A stretch of DNA of 17,808 bases from an uncultured Aquincola sp. (GTDB lineage Bacteria > Pseudomonadota > Gammaproteobacteria > Burkholderiales > Burkholderiaceae). The position numbers were made by a program, and so were the translations under genes. The stretch is from positions 1-17,808 of the forward strand of contig CAKZXL010000904.1 in NCBI GenBank assembly GCA_937883885.1, read 5' to 3'. Below are positions 7,028 to 14,795 of the stretch, one piece after another (the stretch's first letter is position 1; the number at the start of each line of letters is the position of its first letter). The notes under the pieces are model-generated. The model was not told the origin of the DNA. It saw only the letters and a program-made list of their open reading frames with translations, and ran no database searches.

Positions 7028-10000
7028 TCAGGCCCGGTGTTGACGCGAGCGGCGGCGCACGACGGCGCCCAGCGCCGCGGCACCGGCCAGCCACAGCGCC
7101 CAGGTGCCAGGCTCCGGCACCGGCGACACGCCGGTGACCGTGGCCACCACCAGGTTGTCGGCGTAGCTCAGGCTCAGCGTGTAGCCGTTGGCCAGTGCCG
7201 CATCGAAAGCGCCGCTGTAGCTGCCGCTGTACTGGATCAGGCTGAACTGCTGGCCCACCGTCGGCGTGTAGCCCTCGAAGTTCAGCCGCAGCGTGCCGTC
7301 GAACGTGGCCGGCGCGTACCAGGACAGCCCGCCCCAGGCCGCCTGCCCGCTGACGCCTGCCACGTCGAACACCAGCTGCGAGGCATCGCCCAGCAGCAGA
7401 TCGCCATACAGCAGGATCTGGCCGGTCTCGTCCACGCGGATGACACCGGCGGTGTTGTCGAATCTTTGGCCCGCCTGCATCTGCACGGTCAGGCGCCCAC
7501 CCTCGGCCACCACGCTGCCTTGGTTGACAATGTGGAGGTTGCCGTCCGCGCCGATGGAGCCCGCGCCGCGCAGCGTGTGGCCTTGGCCGATGGTCAGCGT
7601 GTGGCCGTTGCCGTAGATGTAGCTGTAGTCCTGGTGCATCAGCACCGTGTTGCCGCTGCCGGCCAGGGTGGTGTCTGCGGCCAGGGCCATGTAGGCCCCG
7701 CCAGTGAACGGCGAGCCTTGCACCGTCAGCGTACCGGTGTTGGTGAGCGTGCCGGCCAGGCCGATGGAGCCGCCACTCAGCACCTGCAGCTGGCCCTCCA
7801 GCCGGCTGTCCTTGAGATTGAGGTTCGATGCGGTGCGGAAGCTGCCGGTCAGCCGGGTGGTGTCGTAGGTGCCAGCCCCGGCCAGCTGCGCGCCGCCCTG
7901 GCCGTGGACCAACCCGCCGATGAGCCGGCCGTTTTCCAGGCTGAACACGCCGTCGCTGGCCACCGTGACGGTGCCGGTGCTGTTGTCCACCGTCCGGTCG
8001 CTGCCCGGGTACACGGACAGCCGCCCGCCCTCCACCAACAGGCTGCCCTGGTTGACGACGTTGATGTTGCCGTCCGCCCCGAGGTAACCCGCACCGCGCA
8101 GCGTATGGCCTGCAGCGATGGTCAGCATATGTCCGTTGCCGTAGACGTAGCTGTAGTCCTGGTGCGTCAGCACCGTGTTGCCGCTGCCTGCCAGCGTGGT
8201 GTCGGCGGCCAGGTTGAGGTTGGCGCCGCCGGTGTAAGGCGAGCCTTCGACCGTCAGCGTGCCGGTGTTGGTGAGGGTGCCCGCGAGCCTGAGGCTGGTG
8301 CCCGCCGCCACCCGCAGCCGACCCGCCAGCTGCATGTCCTGGTAGAGCCCGCCGCCGGTCAGCTGCGCCTGTCCCTGGCCGGTGATCGTGCCGCCCGAGA
8401 GGCTGCCACTGTCCAGGCTCAGCGTGGCGCCATCGGCCACGCTGACCGTGCCCGCGATGTTGTTGAAGCTGCGGCCTTCGCCGAGCAACAGACGCAGCAC
8501 GCCACCTTCGGCGACGACCGCACCCTGGTTCACCACGTTCAGGTTGCCGTCCGCGCCCAGGTAGCCCACACCGCGCAGCGTGTGGCCGGCGCCGATCGTC
8601 AGCGTGTGGCCGTTGCCGTAGACGTAGCTGTAGTCCTGGTGCGTGAGCACCGTGCTGCCGCTGCCGGCCATCGTGGTGTCGGCGGCCAGGCTCAGCGAGG
8701 CAGCGCCGCTGTACGGCGAGCCTTGCACCGTCAACGTGCCGGTGTTGGTGAGGGTGCCGGCCAGACCAAGGCTGCTGCCTGCCAGCACCTGCAAGGGCCC
8801 TTGCAGCAAGCTGTCCTTGAGCGTGAGGTTGCCAGCCGCCTGCAGGCTGCCGGTCAGCCGGGTGTTCTCGTAGGTACCGCTGCCCGACAGCTGGGCACCG
8901 GCCTGGCCGTGAACCACCCCGCCGATCAGCCTGCCGTTTTCCAGGTTGAACCGGCCGTCCTGGGCCACGGTGATGGCGCCTGCGGTGTTGTCCAGCGTCT
9001 GGCTGCTGCCCAGGTAGGCGGACAGGCGTCCGCCCTCCGCCACCAGGCTGCCCTGGTTGACGATGTCGAGGTTGCCGTCCGCACCCAGATAGCCCGCACC
9101 ACGCAGTGTGTGGCCCTGACCGATGGTCAGTGTGTGGCCATTGCCGTAGACGTAGCTGTAGTCCTGGTGCGTGAGCACCGTGCTGCCGCTGCCGGCCAGC
9201 GTGGTGTCGGCGGCCAGGCTCACCGCGGCGCTGCCGGTGGACGGTGAGCCTTGCACCGTCAGCGTGCCGGTGTTGGCGATGGTGCCGGCCAGCCGCAGGT
9301 TGGTGCCTGCCGCCACCTGCAGCTGCCCTGCCAGCTGGGTGTCCCGGTAGATGCCGCCGCCGGTCAATTGCGCGTTGGCCTGACCGGTGATCGTGCCGCC
9401 GTTGAAGCTGCCGCTGTCCAGGCTCAGCACGGCGCCATCGGCCACGGTGACCGTGCCCGCGACGTTGTTGAAGCTGCGGCCTTCGCCCAGCAGCAAGCGC
9501 AGCACAGCGCCCTCGGCAATGACCGACCCTTTGTTGACGACGTTAAGGTTGCCGTCCGCACCCAGATAGCCCGCACCACGCAGCGTGTGGCCGGCACCGA
9601 CCGTCAGCGTATGGCCGTTGCCGTAGACGTAGCTGTAGTCCTGGTGCGTCAGTACCGTGCTGCCGCCACCCGCCAGCGTGGTGTTGGCGGCCAGGTTGAG
9701 CGATGCGGCACCTGTGGCGGGCGAGCCCTGCAGCCTCAGCACGCCCTGGCTGCTCACCAGGCCGCCATGCAGGGTCAGGCTGCCTTGGCGAATCCTCAGC
9801 GCATCACCCGCGCCGATGAACACCTGCGAGGCTGCGACGCTGCCGTCCACCCACACGGTGGACATGGCGGCCGGGTCGGCCAGGGCGTCGATGAACGCCC
9901 GGTCGGCGTAGTCGGGCACCAGGCCGTCGACCCAGGCGGCGCTGTCGGTCCACGCGCCTTCGCCACCGGCCCAGTAGGCATCCATCGCCTGCACCGGCGG

Positions 10001-10111
10001 GGTCAGGGCCAGGGCCATCAGGTGGAGCACGGCCAGGCCGACCGCGCTGCGGCGCACGCGGGCGCGCAGGGGGGAACGGAAGGCGGGGGACAGGACGGGG
10101 GCTGTGCGCAT
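7028..10111 (-). CDS. Large repeat-built exported protein with PEP-CTERM sorting signal
   Basis: A 1027-residue exported surface or matrix protein. An extended signal peptide (about 1-42, ending PPVQA) is followed by YWAGGEGAWTDSAAWVDG (46-63), the opening motif seen in autotransporter-like beta-helix proteins. Residues 121 to about 894 are five long repeats rich in T, G, N and L, probably a right-handed beta-helix. Then comes a non-repeated domain (about 900-990). The C-terminus is a textbook PEP-CTERM signal: VPEPGTW (998-1004), a hydrophobic helix, then RRRSRQ. Such proteins are handled by an exosortase encoded elsewhere and are often tied to exopolysaccharide or floc formation. The ATG at 10111 is chosen for its upstream GGAGAG. 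The LuxR-type gene lies 95 bases upstream on the same strand. The exact function is unknown. Confidence 0.9.
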   Translation of the reverse strand: MRTAPVLSPAFRSPLRARVRRSAVGLAVLHLMALALTPPVQAMDAYWAGGEGAWTDSAAWVDGLVPDYADRAFIDALADPAAMSTVWVDGSVAASQVFIGAGDALRIRQGSLTLHGGLVSSQGVLRLQGSPATGAASLNLAANTTLAGGGSTVLTHQDYSYVYGNGHTLTVGAGHTLRGAGYLGADGNLNVVNKGSVIAEGAVLRLLLGEGRSFNNVAGTVTVADGAVLSLDSGSFNGGTITGQANAQLTGGGIYRDTQLAGQLQVAAGTNLRLAGTIANTGTLTVQGSPSTGSAAVSLAADTTLAGSGSTVLTHQDYSYVYGNGHTLTIGQGHTLRGAGYLGADGNLDIVNQGSLVAEGGRLSAYLGSSQTLDNTAGAITVAQDGRFNLENGRLIGGVVHGQAGAQLSGSGTYENTRLTGSLQAAGNLTLKDSLLQGPLQVLAGSSLGLAGTLTNTGTLTVQGSPYSGAASLSLAADTTMAGSGSTVLTHQDYSYVYGNGHTLTIGAGHTLRGVGYLGADGNLNVVNQGAVVAEGGVLRLLLGEGRSFNNIAGTVSVADGATLSLDSGSLSGGTITGQGQAQLTGGGLYQDMQLAGRLRVAAGTSLRLAGTLTNTGTLTVEGSPYTGGANLNLAADTTLAGSGNTVLTHQDYSYVYGNGHMLTIAAGHTLRGAGYLGADGNINVVNQGSLLVEGGRLSVYPGSDRTVDNSTGTVTVASDGVFSLENGRLIGGLVHGQGGAQLAGAGTYDTTRLTGSFRTASNLNLKDSRLEGQLQVLSGGSIGLAGTLTNTGTLTVQGSPFTGGAYMALAADTTLAGSGNTVLMHQDYSYIYGNGHTLTIGQGHTLRGAGSIGADGNLHIVNQGSVVAEGGRLTVQMQAGQRFDNTAGVIRVDETGQILLYGDLLLGDASQLVFDVAGVSGQAAWGGLSWYAPATFDGTLRLNFEGYTPTVGQQFSLIQYSGSYSGAFDAALANGYTLSLSYADNLVVATVTGVSPVPEPGTWALWLAGAAALGAVVRRRSRQHRA
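7430..9751 (-). repeat. Tandem coding repeat of alternating 477- and 528-bp units
   Basis: Units in protein order are 9751-9275 (477 bp), 9274-8747 (528), 8746-8270 (477), 8269-7742 (528) and a partial fifth, 7741 to about 7430. Each begins at or equivalent to NTGTLTVQGSP and contains the nearly invariant HQDYSYVYGNGH, GHTLRGAGYLGADGN and a V-N-x-G-x-(V/L)-x-x-E-G block. The 528-bp units carry 17 extra residues, an added rung around LTGS...NLTLKDS. The AB-AB-A' order implies duplication of a 1005-bp (335-residue) double unit rather than repeated duplication of a single one. Confidence 0.9.
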
Positions 10112-10206
10112 AGGTTCTCTCTCCGAGGTGGGTGGTGTGGGCCGGCCATCACAGGCCCGCCTTCGTTTCAGTTTGTTGCGCCCCTGCACGGGCTGTCGTT
10201 ACCCGT

Positions 10207-10842
10207 TCAGGTATCGAGGCAGGCCTTGCCGTCCCCCGCGTTCGCGGGGGACGGCAGCCGGTGCACGGCGCTGCGCCACAGCAGCGCCACCAGCTCGGCC
10301 TGGCGGGCGGTACGCGTCTTGGCCAGCAGGCGCTTGATGTGCATCTGCACGGTGTTGACCTGCAGCGCCCACGCAGCCGCCATCTCGGCGGCCGACAGGC
10401 CGTTGGCCAGCGCCACCGCCACGCGGGCCTCGGCCGGGGTGAAGGCGAAGGCCCCCCGCAATGCGGCTTCGTCCAGCACCACCAGCGCCGGGTCGGCCAG
10501 CCACACCACGGCCTGCACCGGCTCGGCAGGCGCGCCGTGGTGGCGCGAGATGCGCAGCGTCAAGGGCGAAGCGCCGGTGCGCGGCAGCGCCAGGGTGGTT
10601 TCGCGCGGCTCGAAGCTGCGCGGGGCGCACACCCAGCGCAGCGCCTCCTGCAGCGGAGTGGAAGCCGGCAGCAGATGCAGCCTTCGCTCGGCCACGTACA
10701 GACACTCGGGGTTGGCCCGCACGATGCGTTGCGCCGTCAGCGTCCAGCCCAGCAGGCTTTGCAAGGGGCTGAGGCGCAGTTGGGCGGTGGCCGGCAGTCC
10801 AAACGGCTCGGGCAGCAGCAGGGGGCGGGGCATGGGGGTCAT
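10207..10842 (-). CDS. LuxR-type HTH transcriptional regulator, short form
   Basis: A 211-residue DNA-binding regulator. The LuxR-type helix-turn-helix spans about 134-190 (FTPAEARVAVALANGLSAAEMA...LQVNTVQMHIKRLLAKT...RQAELV). Residues about 25-130 resemble the final part of the PAS-like sensor region of the longer (about 370-residue) family members, so the N-terminal half of such proteins is absent. No response-regulator receiver or autoinducer domain is visible. The last 17 residues (SAVHR onwards) are partly encoded by a strong palindrome and look like a late extension. The ATG at 10842 lacks a clear Shine-Dalgarno and the start is uncertain by a few codons. It lies directly upstream of the PEP-CTERM gene, a plausible target. 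Confidence 0.82.
   Translation of the reverse strand: MTPMPRPLLLPEPFGLPATAQLRLSPLQSLLGWTLTAQRIVRANPECLYVAERRLHLLPASTPLQEALRWVCAPRSFEPRETTLALPRTGASPLTLRISRHHGAPAEPVQAVVWLADPALVVLDEAALRGAFAFTPAEARVAVALANGLSAAEMAAAWALQVNTVQMHIKRLLAKTRTARQAELVALLWRSAVHRLPSPANAGDGKACLDT
10227..10256. repeat. 13-bp perfect palindromic hairpin inside the LuxR-type gene's 3' end
   Basis: The arms 10227-10239 and 10244-10256 are perfect reverse complements (core GCCGTCCCCCGC / GCGGGGGACGGC) around the loop GTTC. On the minus strand it encodes part of LPSPANAGDG, beyond the conserved HTH domain. It resembles the REP-like GC-rich palindromes scattered in many proteobacterial genomes. Only one copy exists in this window, so that identity is unproven. 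It could also terminate or stabilise the luxR-type mRNA. Confidence 0.6.
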
Positions 10843-10870
10843 GTCGCGGGAAGGTTGAAACCACTCCCGG

Positions 10871-10899
10871 CATAGACGCAGGCCGCACCGCGTTGTCAG
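10871..10899 (-). promoter_or_regulatory. Possible sigma-70 promoter of the LuxR-type gene
   Basis: On the minus strand CTGACA (10899-10894; 5 of 6 to the -35 consensus) is followed after 17 bases by TCTATG (10876-10871; 3 of 6). The predicted start lies about 20 bases before the ATG at 10842. The -35 and spacing are good, the -10 weak. Confidence 0.35.
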
Positions 10900-10935
10900 G
10901 GCCGGCGCATCGGCCAGCCCCGTAGTGGCCCCTGC

Positions 10936-13900
10936 TCAGGCGTCGGCGCGGCGCAGCAGCACGAAGGCGGCCCAGATGCGCGCCGGCTCACCCGCGCGTT
11001 GCGCCTCGCGCTGGGCTTGCCGTAGCGCCGCGGCCGCCTGGCCCCGGTGTGCGGCCAGCGCCGCATAAAACCGGCGCATGAAGCGCGCGGTGCCCGCGTC
11101 TTCCACCCGCCAGAGGCTGGCCACCACTTCCTGCGCACCGCCGTCGATCAAGGCAGTGGCCAGGCCGTCCACCTCGCGACCGTCGGCCTGCACGCCGACC
11201 GCGGTTTCGCAGGCCGACAAGGTGACCAGGCGCGGCTGGCCCAGCGCCAGCTGGCGCAGGCGGTCCAGGTGCAGACGGGCGCCATCGCCCAGCAGCAGCC
11301 AGCTGCGCGAGACATTGCCCGGCCGCAGCACGAAGTGCGTGCCCAGGTGCAGCAGCTGCTCGGGCTGCTGCCGGGCCAGGCCCACCAGCCGGGCTTCGGT
11401 GAAGGCTTCGTTGAGGTGGCCTTCGCCGGGCCAGGGGCCGGTGCCGGTGCCGCCGCAGGCGCTGGCCGGGTCTTCGAGCCCGGCCACGCTGCCCTGCACG
11501 ATGCCGCAGAGTTCATCCGCCACGCCCGGCAGCGCGGGCAGGCCTTGCAGCGCGCGCGTGACGCCGAAGGCACTGGCCCGCAGCGCCCCTGCCGCAGGGG
11601 CAGCCGCTGCCCGCGGTGCCGGCCCTGGCGCCTGCACCACCAGCTCGGGGCCCGGGCCCCGTGCCGACTCACCGCGGTCGGCCAGCAGCGCCGGCGGCAG
11701 GTAGCGCAAGGGACCGTCCAGCACCAGCACGATGCGCTGCGCACGGGCCTGCTGCGCCGCCTGGGCCAGCGCGCCACCGAGTGCGGCCTGCAAGGCCCGG
11801 GCTTCGGCGGCGGGCAGCGTGCCTTGCTCCAGCGCATCGCGCCAGCGGGCGATGGCCGGACCGAGCGCCGCCAGCCGCCATGGCAGCCGCTGCGTGTAGG
11901 CGCCGCGGGCATGCACGAAGAGCAGGCTCAGCGCCTCGTCGCCGGCCAGGGTGTAGACCTGCAGCACCCCCGTCGCGGGCCGTGTCAGCGCCCGGCGTGC
12001 CGAGGGCTGGGCGGGCACGGCCTGCAGGCGGGCCAGGGCCGCATCCAATCCGGCCCGGCGCGTGGCCTGGCGGTCGCGGTCGGCCTGGGCCAGCGACTGC
12101 AGCCGTTCACGCTCGGCGGCCGAGAGGCGCCCTGCCGACTCCAGCTGCCGCAGGCGCTGCAGTTCCGCGCCCGATTCCGCCAGCAACCAGGCATCGAACT
12201 CGCGGCGTGCCGTCTGCTCGGCAGCGGTGAAATCCAGCTCCACAGTGGCGGCCGGGCTGGCCGCCCGCAGGCCGAAGTCGAACTGCTCCTGGGCCTTGAG
12301 CAGGTCCAGCACCTGCCGCGCCTCGGGCAGCCGGCCGGCCTGCAGCAGCGCATCGGCCACGCGGCGGTACAGCGGCAGCTTGTCGGCCAGGTAGCGGGCA
12401 TCGGCCTGGCGGCCCAGCGGCAGCAGCGCCTCACGCTGGCCCTGCAGCAGCGCGATGGCCAGCTTGCCCAGCAGGATGGCCTGGGCCCGATGACCGCGCT
12501 GCTGCTGCGCCTGGGCCAGCAAATCGAGCGCCTGCCACTGCAGCCGGGGCTGGGCGGCGGTGGTGGCGGCCAGCAAGGCGTCCTGCGCGGCCTGGGCCGC
12601 TCGCTCCGCGCCGGCCGCGCCGCCGGCCCGCAAGGCCTTGCGGGCCTGGGCCAGGCGCAGCACGGCTTCGGACTCGGGGTTGAGGTGGGCGGCGTCGGTG
12701 GCCACGCAGGCGGCGTCGTCCCACTCGCAGCGCAGCGCGGCCAGCACCTGCCGCTGCGGATGGCCCGGCGGCAGGCCCGTGGCCAGTGCCTCGTCGGCCG
12801 CGGCCCAGTGGCGCAGCGCCTGGTCCACGCCACTGGCGCCGCCCTCGCGCAGCTGCAGCGCGGCCTCCAGGCTGTGGCGAAAGGCGGTTTCGTCGGGTGT
12901 CGGCGGCCGGGCATCGGCATCGAGCAGCTGCAGCTGTTCGGCGGCGCCCTGGGTGTCACCCACTTCCAGCAGGGCGCGGGCAACGCTCAGGCGCGTCAAG
13001 GGCAAGGTGTCGCCGTCGGTCCGGCCCGGACCCAGGCGCTGCAAGGCCTGCTGCAGGCTGGCCAAGCCCTCGGCCAGCGCGCCCTGGGCCAGCTGCGCCT
13101 CGCCCAGCCGGCGCCAGGGGCGGGCGCCGCGGGCCGCATCACGTTCGGGCCGCTCGGCCATCAAGGCCACGGCATGCCGCGCCACTTCGGCCGCACCGGC
13201 CGGGTCGCCGCGCGCCAGCAGCAGGCTGGACAACTGCTCACGCACCGACACGGCGTGCCCGGAGAGGTCGGGCGCCAGCCCCTGCGAGCGGTCGGCCGTG
13301 GCCACGCCTTCGCGCAGCGCCTCTTCGCTCTCTTGCCAGCGGGCCAGGCTCTGCAGCGCCACGCCGCGGTTGCTGAGCGCCACCACAAGGCCAAAGGGCT
13401 CCTGCGGCCAGATCTCCCGACGCAGTGCAATCTCGGCATCCACCGCCGCGAGCGAGGCCTGCTGCTGACCTTGCCGACGCTTGAGCACCGCCTGGTGGCT
13501 GTGCAGCGTGGCCCGCTGCAGCGCGCTGCCGCCCAGCCGGTCCACTTCGTCGAAGAGCTCGTCGATGGCCCGCTCGGCCTCGGGAAAGCGACGGGCGCTG
13601 GACAGCATCACCACATGGTTGATGCGCAGGTTGAGGCGGTCGCTCTCGACCACCTCCGGGTCGGGCTGGGCCGCGTCTTCGAAGGCCTGGGTCGACCATT
13701 GCAGCGCGGTCGTGTTCTCGCCACGCTGCAGGTACACAAACGCCAGCATCGCGGCGCTCTGGGCTGCCAGCGTGCGCCGGCCGGCCGCCTGGTAGGCCGC
13801 GACCAGCGCTTCGAACAGCGGCGTGGCTTGCGGGGCGCGGCCGAGCCAGAACAAGGCCGCCGCCACGTCGGACTGGTAGCGCAGCCGGGCCAGCCCGTCG

Positions 13901-14139
13901 CCCGGACGGTCGGCCAGCACGCGGCGCAGGCCCTGGCAGGCGCCTTCGAGGGCAAACGGGTCGGCCTTGACCTGGGCCGCGCGCAGCCGCTCGTTCAAAA
14001 GTTGCAGCGGCTGCTCGGCAGGCCAGGGCTGGGTGTAGGCCGCGCAGTGGATGGCCACGGCAGCGTCCAATGCGGCGGGTTCGGCCGCGCCGGCAGACAG
14101 CGCCTGCCCCAAGGCCAGCAGGCCCAGCCAGCGCCTCAC
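10936..14139 (-). CDS. Exported TPR-CHAT domain protein (caspase-like peptidase)
   Basis: A 1067-residue protein. The start is a signal peptide (LGLLALGQALSAGA, cut near 19-20), so the protein is probably periplasmic. Residues about 85-560 are degenerate tetratricopeptide-type helical repeats. About 570-715 is a charged coiled-coil-like stretch. The CHAT domain occupies about 718-1067, with HLGTHF (His935 the likely catalytic one), LSACETAVG (Cys977), DGLATALIDGGAQEVVASLW and a closing FYAAL...AAALRQAQREAQ helix. CHAT is a caspase/separase-related cysteine peptidase fold. The usual THG reads THF here. The GTG at 14139 forms a GTGA overlap with the upstream stop and has no Shine-Dalgarno, so translation probably depends on the upstream gene. 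It is the last gene of the sigma/anti-sigma unit. The substrate is unknown; loss of catalysis cannot be excluded. Confidence 0.9.
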   Translation of the reverse strand: MRRWLGLLALGQALSAGAAEPAALDAAVAIHCAAYTQPWPAEQPLQLLNERLRAAQVKADPFALEGACQGLRRVLADRPGDGLARLRYQSDVAAALFWLGRAPQATPLFEALVAAYQAAGRRTLAAQSAAMLAFVYLQRGENTTALQWSTQAFEDAAQPDPEVVESDRLNLRINHVVMLSSARRFPEAERAIDELFDEVDRLGGSALQRATLHSHQAVLKRRQGQQQASLAAVDAEIALRREIWPQEPFGLVVALSNRGVALQSLARWQESEEALREGVATADRSQGLAPDLSGHAVSVREQLSSLLLARGDPAGAAEVARHAVALMAERPERDAARGARPWRRLGEAQLAQGALAEGLASLQQALQRLGPGRTDGDTLPLTRLSVARALLEVGDTQGAAEQLQLLDADARPPTPDETAFRHSLEAALQLREGGASGVDQALRHWAAADEALATGLPPGHPQRQVLAALRCEWDDAACVATDAAHLNPESEAVLRLAQARKALRAGGAAGAERAAQAAQDALLAATTAAQPRLQWQALDLLAQAQQQRGHRAQAILLGKLAIALLQGQREALLPLGRQADARYLADKLPLYRRVADALLQAGRLPEARQVLDLLKAQEQFDFGLRAASPAATVELDFTAAEQTARREFDAWLLAESGAELQRLRQLESAGRLSAAERERLQSLAQADRDRQATRRAGLDAALARLQAVPAQPSARRALTRPATGVLQVYTLAGDEALSLLFVHARGAYTQRLPWRLAALGPAIARWRDALEQGTLPAAEARALQAALGGALAQAAQQARAQRIVLVLDGPLRYLPPALLADRGESARGPGPELVVQAPGPAPRAAAAPAAGALRASAFGVTRALQGLPALPGVADELCGIVQGSVAGLEDPASACGGTGTGPWPGEGHLNEAFTEARLVGLARQQPEQLLHLGTHFVLRPGNVSRSWLLLGDGARLHLDRLRQLALGQPRLVTLSACETAVGVQADGREVDGLATALIDGGAQEVVASLWRVEDAGTARFMRRFYAALAAHRGQAAAALRQAQREAQRAGEPARIWAAFVLLRRADA

Positions 14140-14795
14140 GGTTGCCGGGGCGCAAACTCGATGCGCAGCTGCGGACCGGTGCCCGGCGCAATGCCCAGGT
14201 CGGCCAGCGCCGCCTGCTGCGCGGCGGTCAGCGGCTGCGCCAGCTCCAGGTCGATGCCGGGGCGGCCGAGCTGCTCATACGCATCCGCCTCGAAGCCCAG
14301 CGCACGCAGCTGGCGCAGCAAGGCATCGCGCTCCGTGCGCGCGGCTGCGGCGTCGGCGCTCATGCGCTGCAACACGCCGTCGCCGCGCAGCACGTAGGGC
14401 GGCGGCGAAGAAGAAGGTGCCGGCTGCAGGCCCCACCAGGCCATGCCGCCCAGCGCCAGGCCCAGGCCCAGCACCACCGCGGGCCAACGCCGGGGCTGCG
14501 CAAGCGCAGCCCCGCGCGCGGGCGGGCGTGGGGCGGCCTTCGGTGCCGACGATGCGGCCGGCCGTGGGTCCGCGTCCGCGTCGGGCGCCGGCAGCACGCC
14601 GGCTTCACGCGCGCGGGTCAGCAGGCGCTGCAGCCGCTCGTCGGCCGCGCGCGCACCCGCGGTCGGCACGGCCAGCCGGTAGCGCTGCATGCCGTCGCGC
14701 AGCGCGGCGGCCTCGCGAGCCAGCTGCGGGTCGGCCCCGGGCACGGCGCGCCCCGCGAGCAGGTCCAGCCAGGTTTGGTCGTCGTCGGTTGTCAT
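14136..14795 (-). CDS. Single-pass membrane protein, probable anti-sigma factor
   Basis: A 219-residue protein with one transmembrane helix (about 104-121, VVLGLGLALGGMAWW). The N-terminal about 100 residues should be cytoplasmic: an acidic start with TWLDLLAGRAVPGADPQLAREAAALRDGM, a helix layout common in anti-sigma N-termini, then an Ala/Pro linker. The HxxxCxxC zinc motif of ZAS anti-sigmas is absent. The C-terminal about 95 residues (periplasmic) have a charged helix and a small IDLELAQPLTAAQQ...PQLRIEF segment. Its ATG overlaps the sigma-factor stop (ATGA) and its stop overlaps the GTG of the CHAT gene. The anti-sigma role is inferred from position and topology, since no family is recognised. 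Confidence 0.72.
   Translation of the reverse strand: MTTDDDQTWLDLLAGRAVPGADPQLAREAAALRDGMQRYRLAVPTAGARAADERLQRLLTRAREAGVLPAPDADADPRPAASSAPKAAPRPPARGAALAQPRRWPAVVLGLGLALGGMAWWGLQPAPSSSPPPYVLRGDGVLQRMSADAAAARTERDALLRQLRALGFEADAYEQLGRPGIDLELAQPLTAAQQAALADLGIAPGTGPQLRIEFAPRQP

Noticed and set aside
7037..9247. A long plus-strand frame opposite the PEP-CTERM gene
   Set aside because: It repeats only because the opposite-strand gene does; composition is non-protein-like and no start signal or domain is seen.
7430..9751. CRISPR array
   Set aside because: The periodic repeats are about 500 bases, lie in frame inside one coding gene and have no short-spacer structure.
10900..10915. GGCCG/CGGCC inverted repeat between the CHAT stop and the LuxR-type start as a terminator
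   Set aside because: Only 5 bp with no T-run in either direction; expected by chance at this GC content.
11047..14397. A 1116-codon open frame on the plus strand, antisense to the CHAT gene
   Set aside because: Low-complexity Gln/Arg/Gly/Leu translation with no domain; it mirrors the GC3-rich codons of the real gene on the other strand, which has a signal peptide, CHAT motifs and coupled neighbours.
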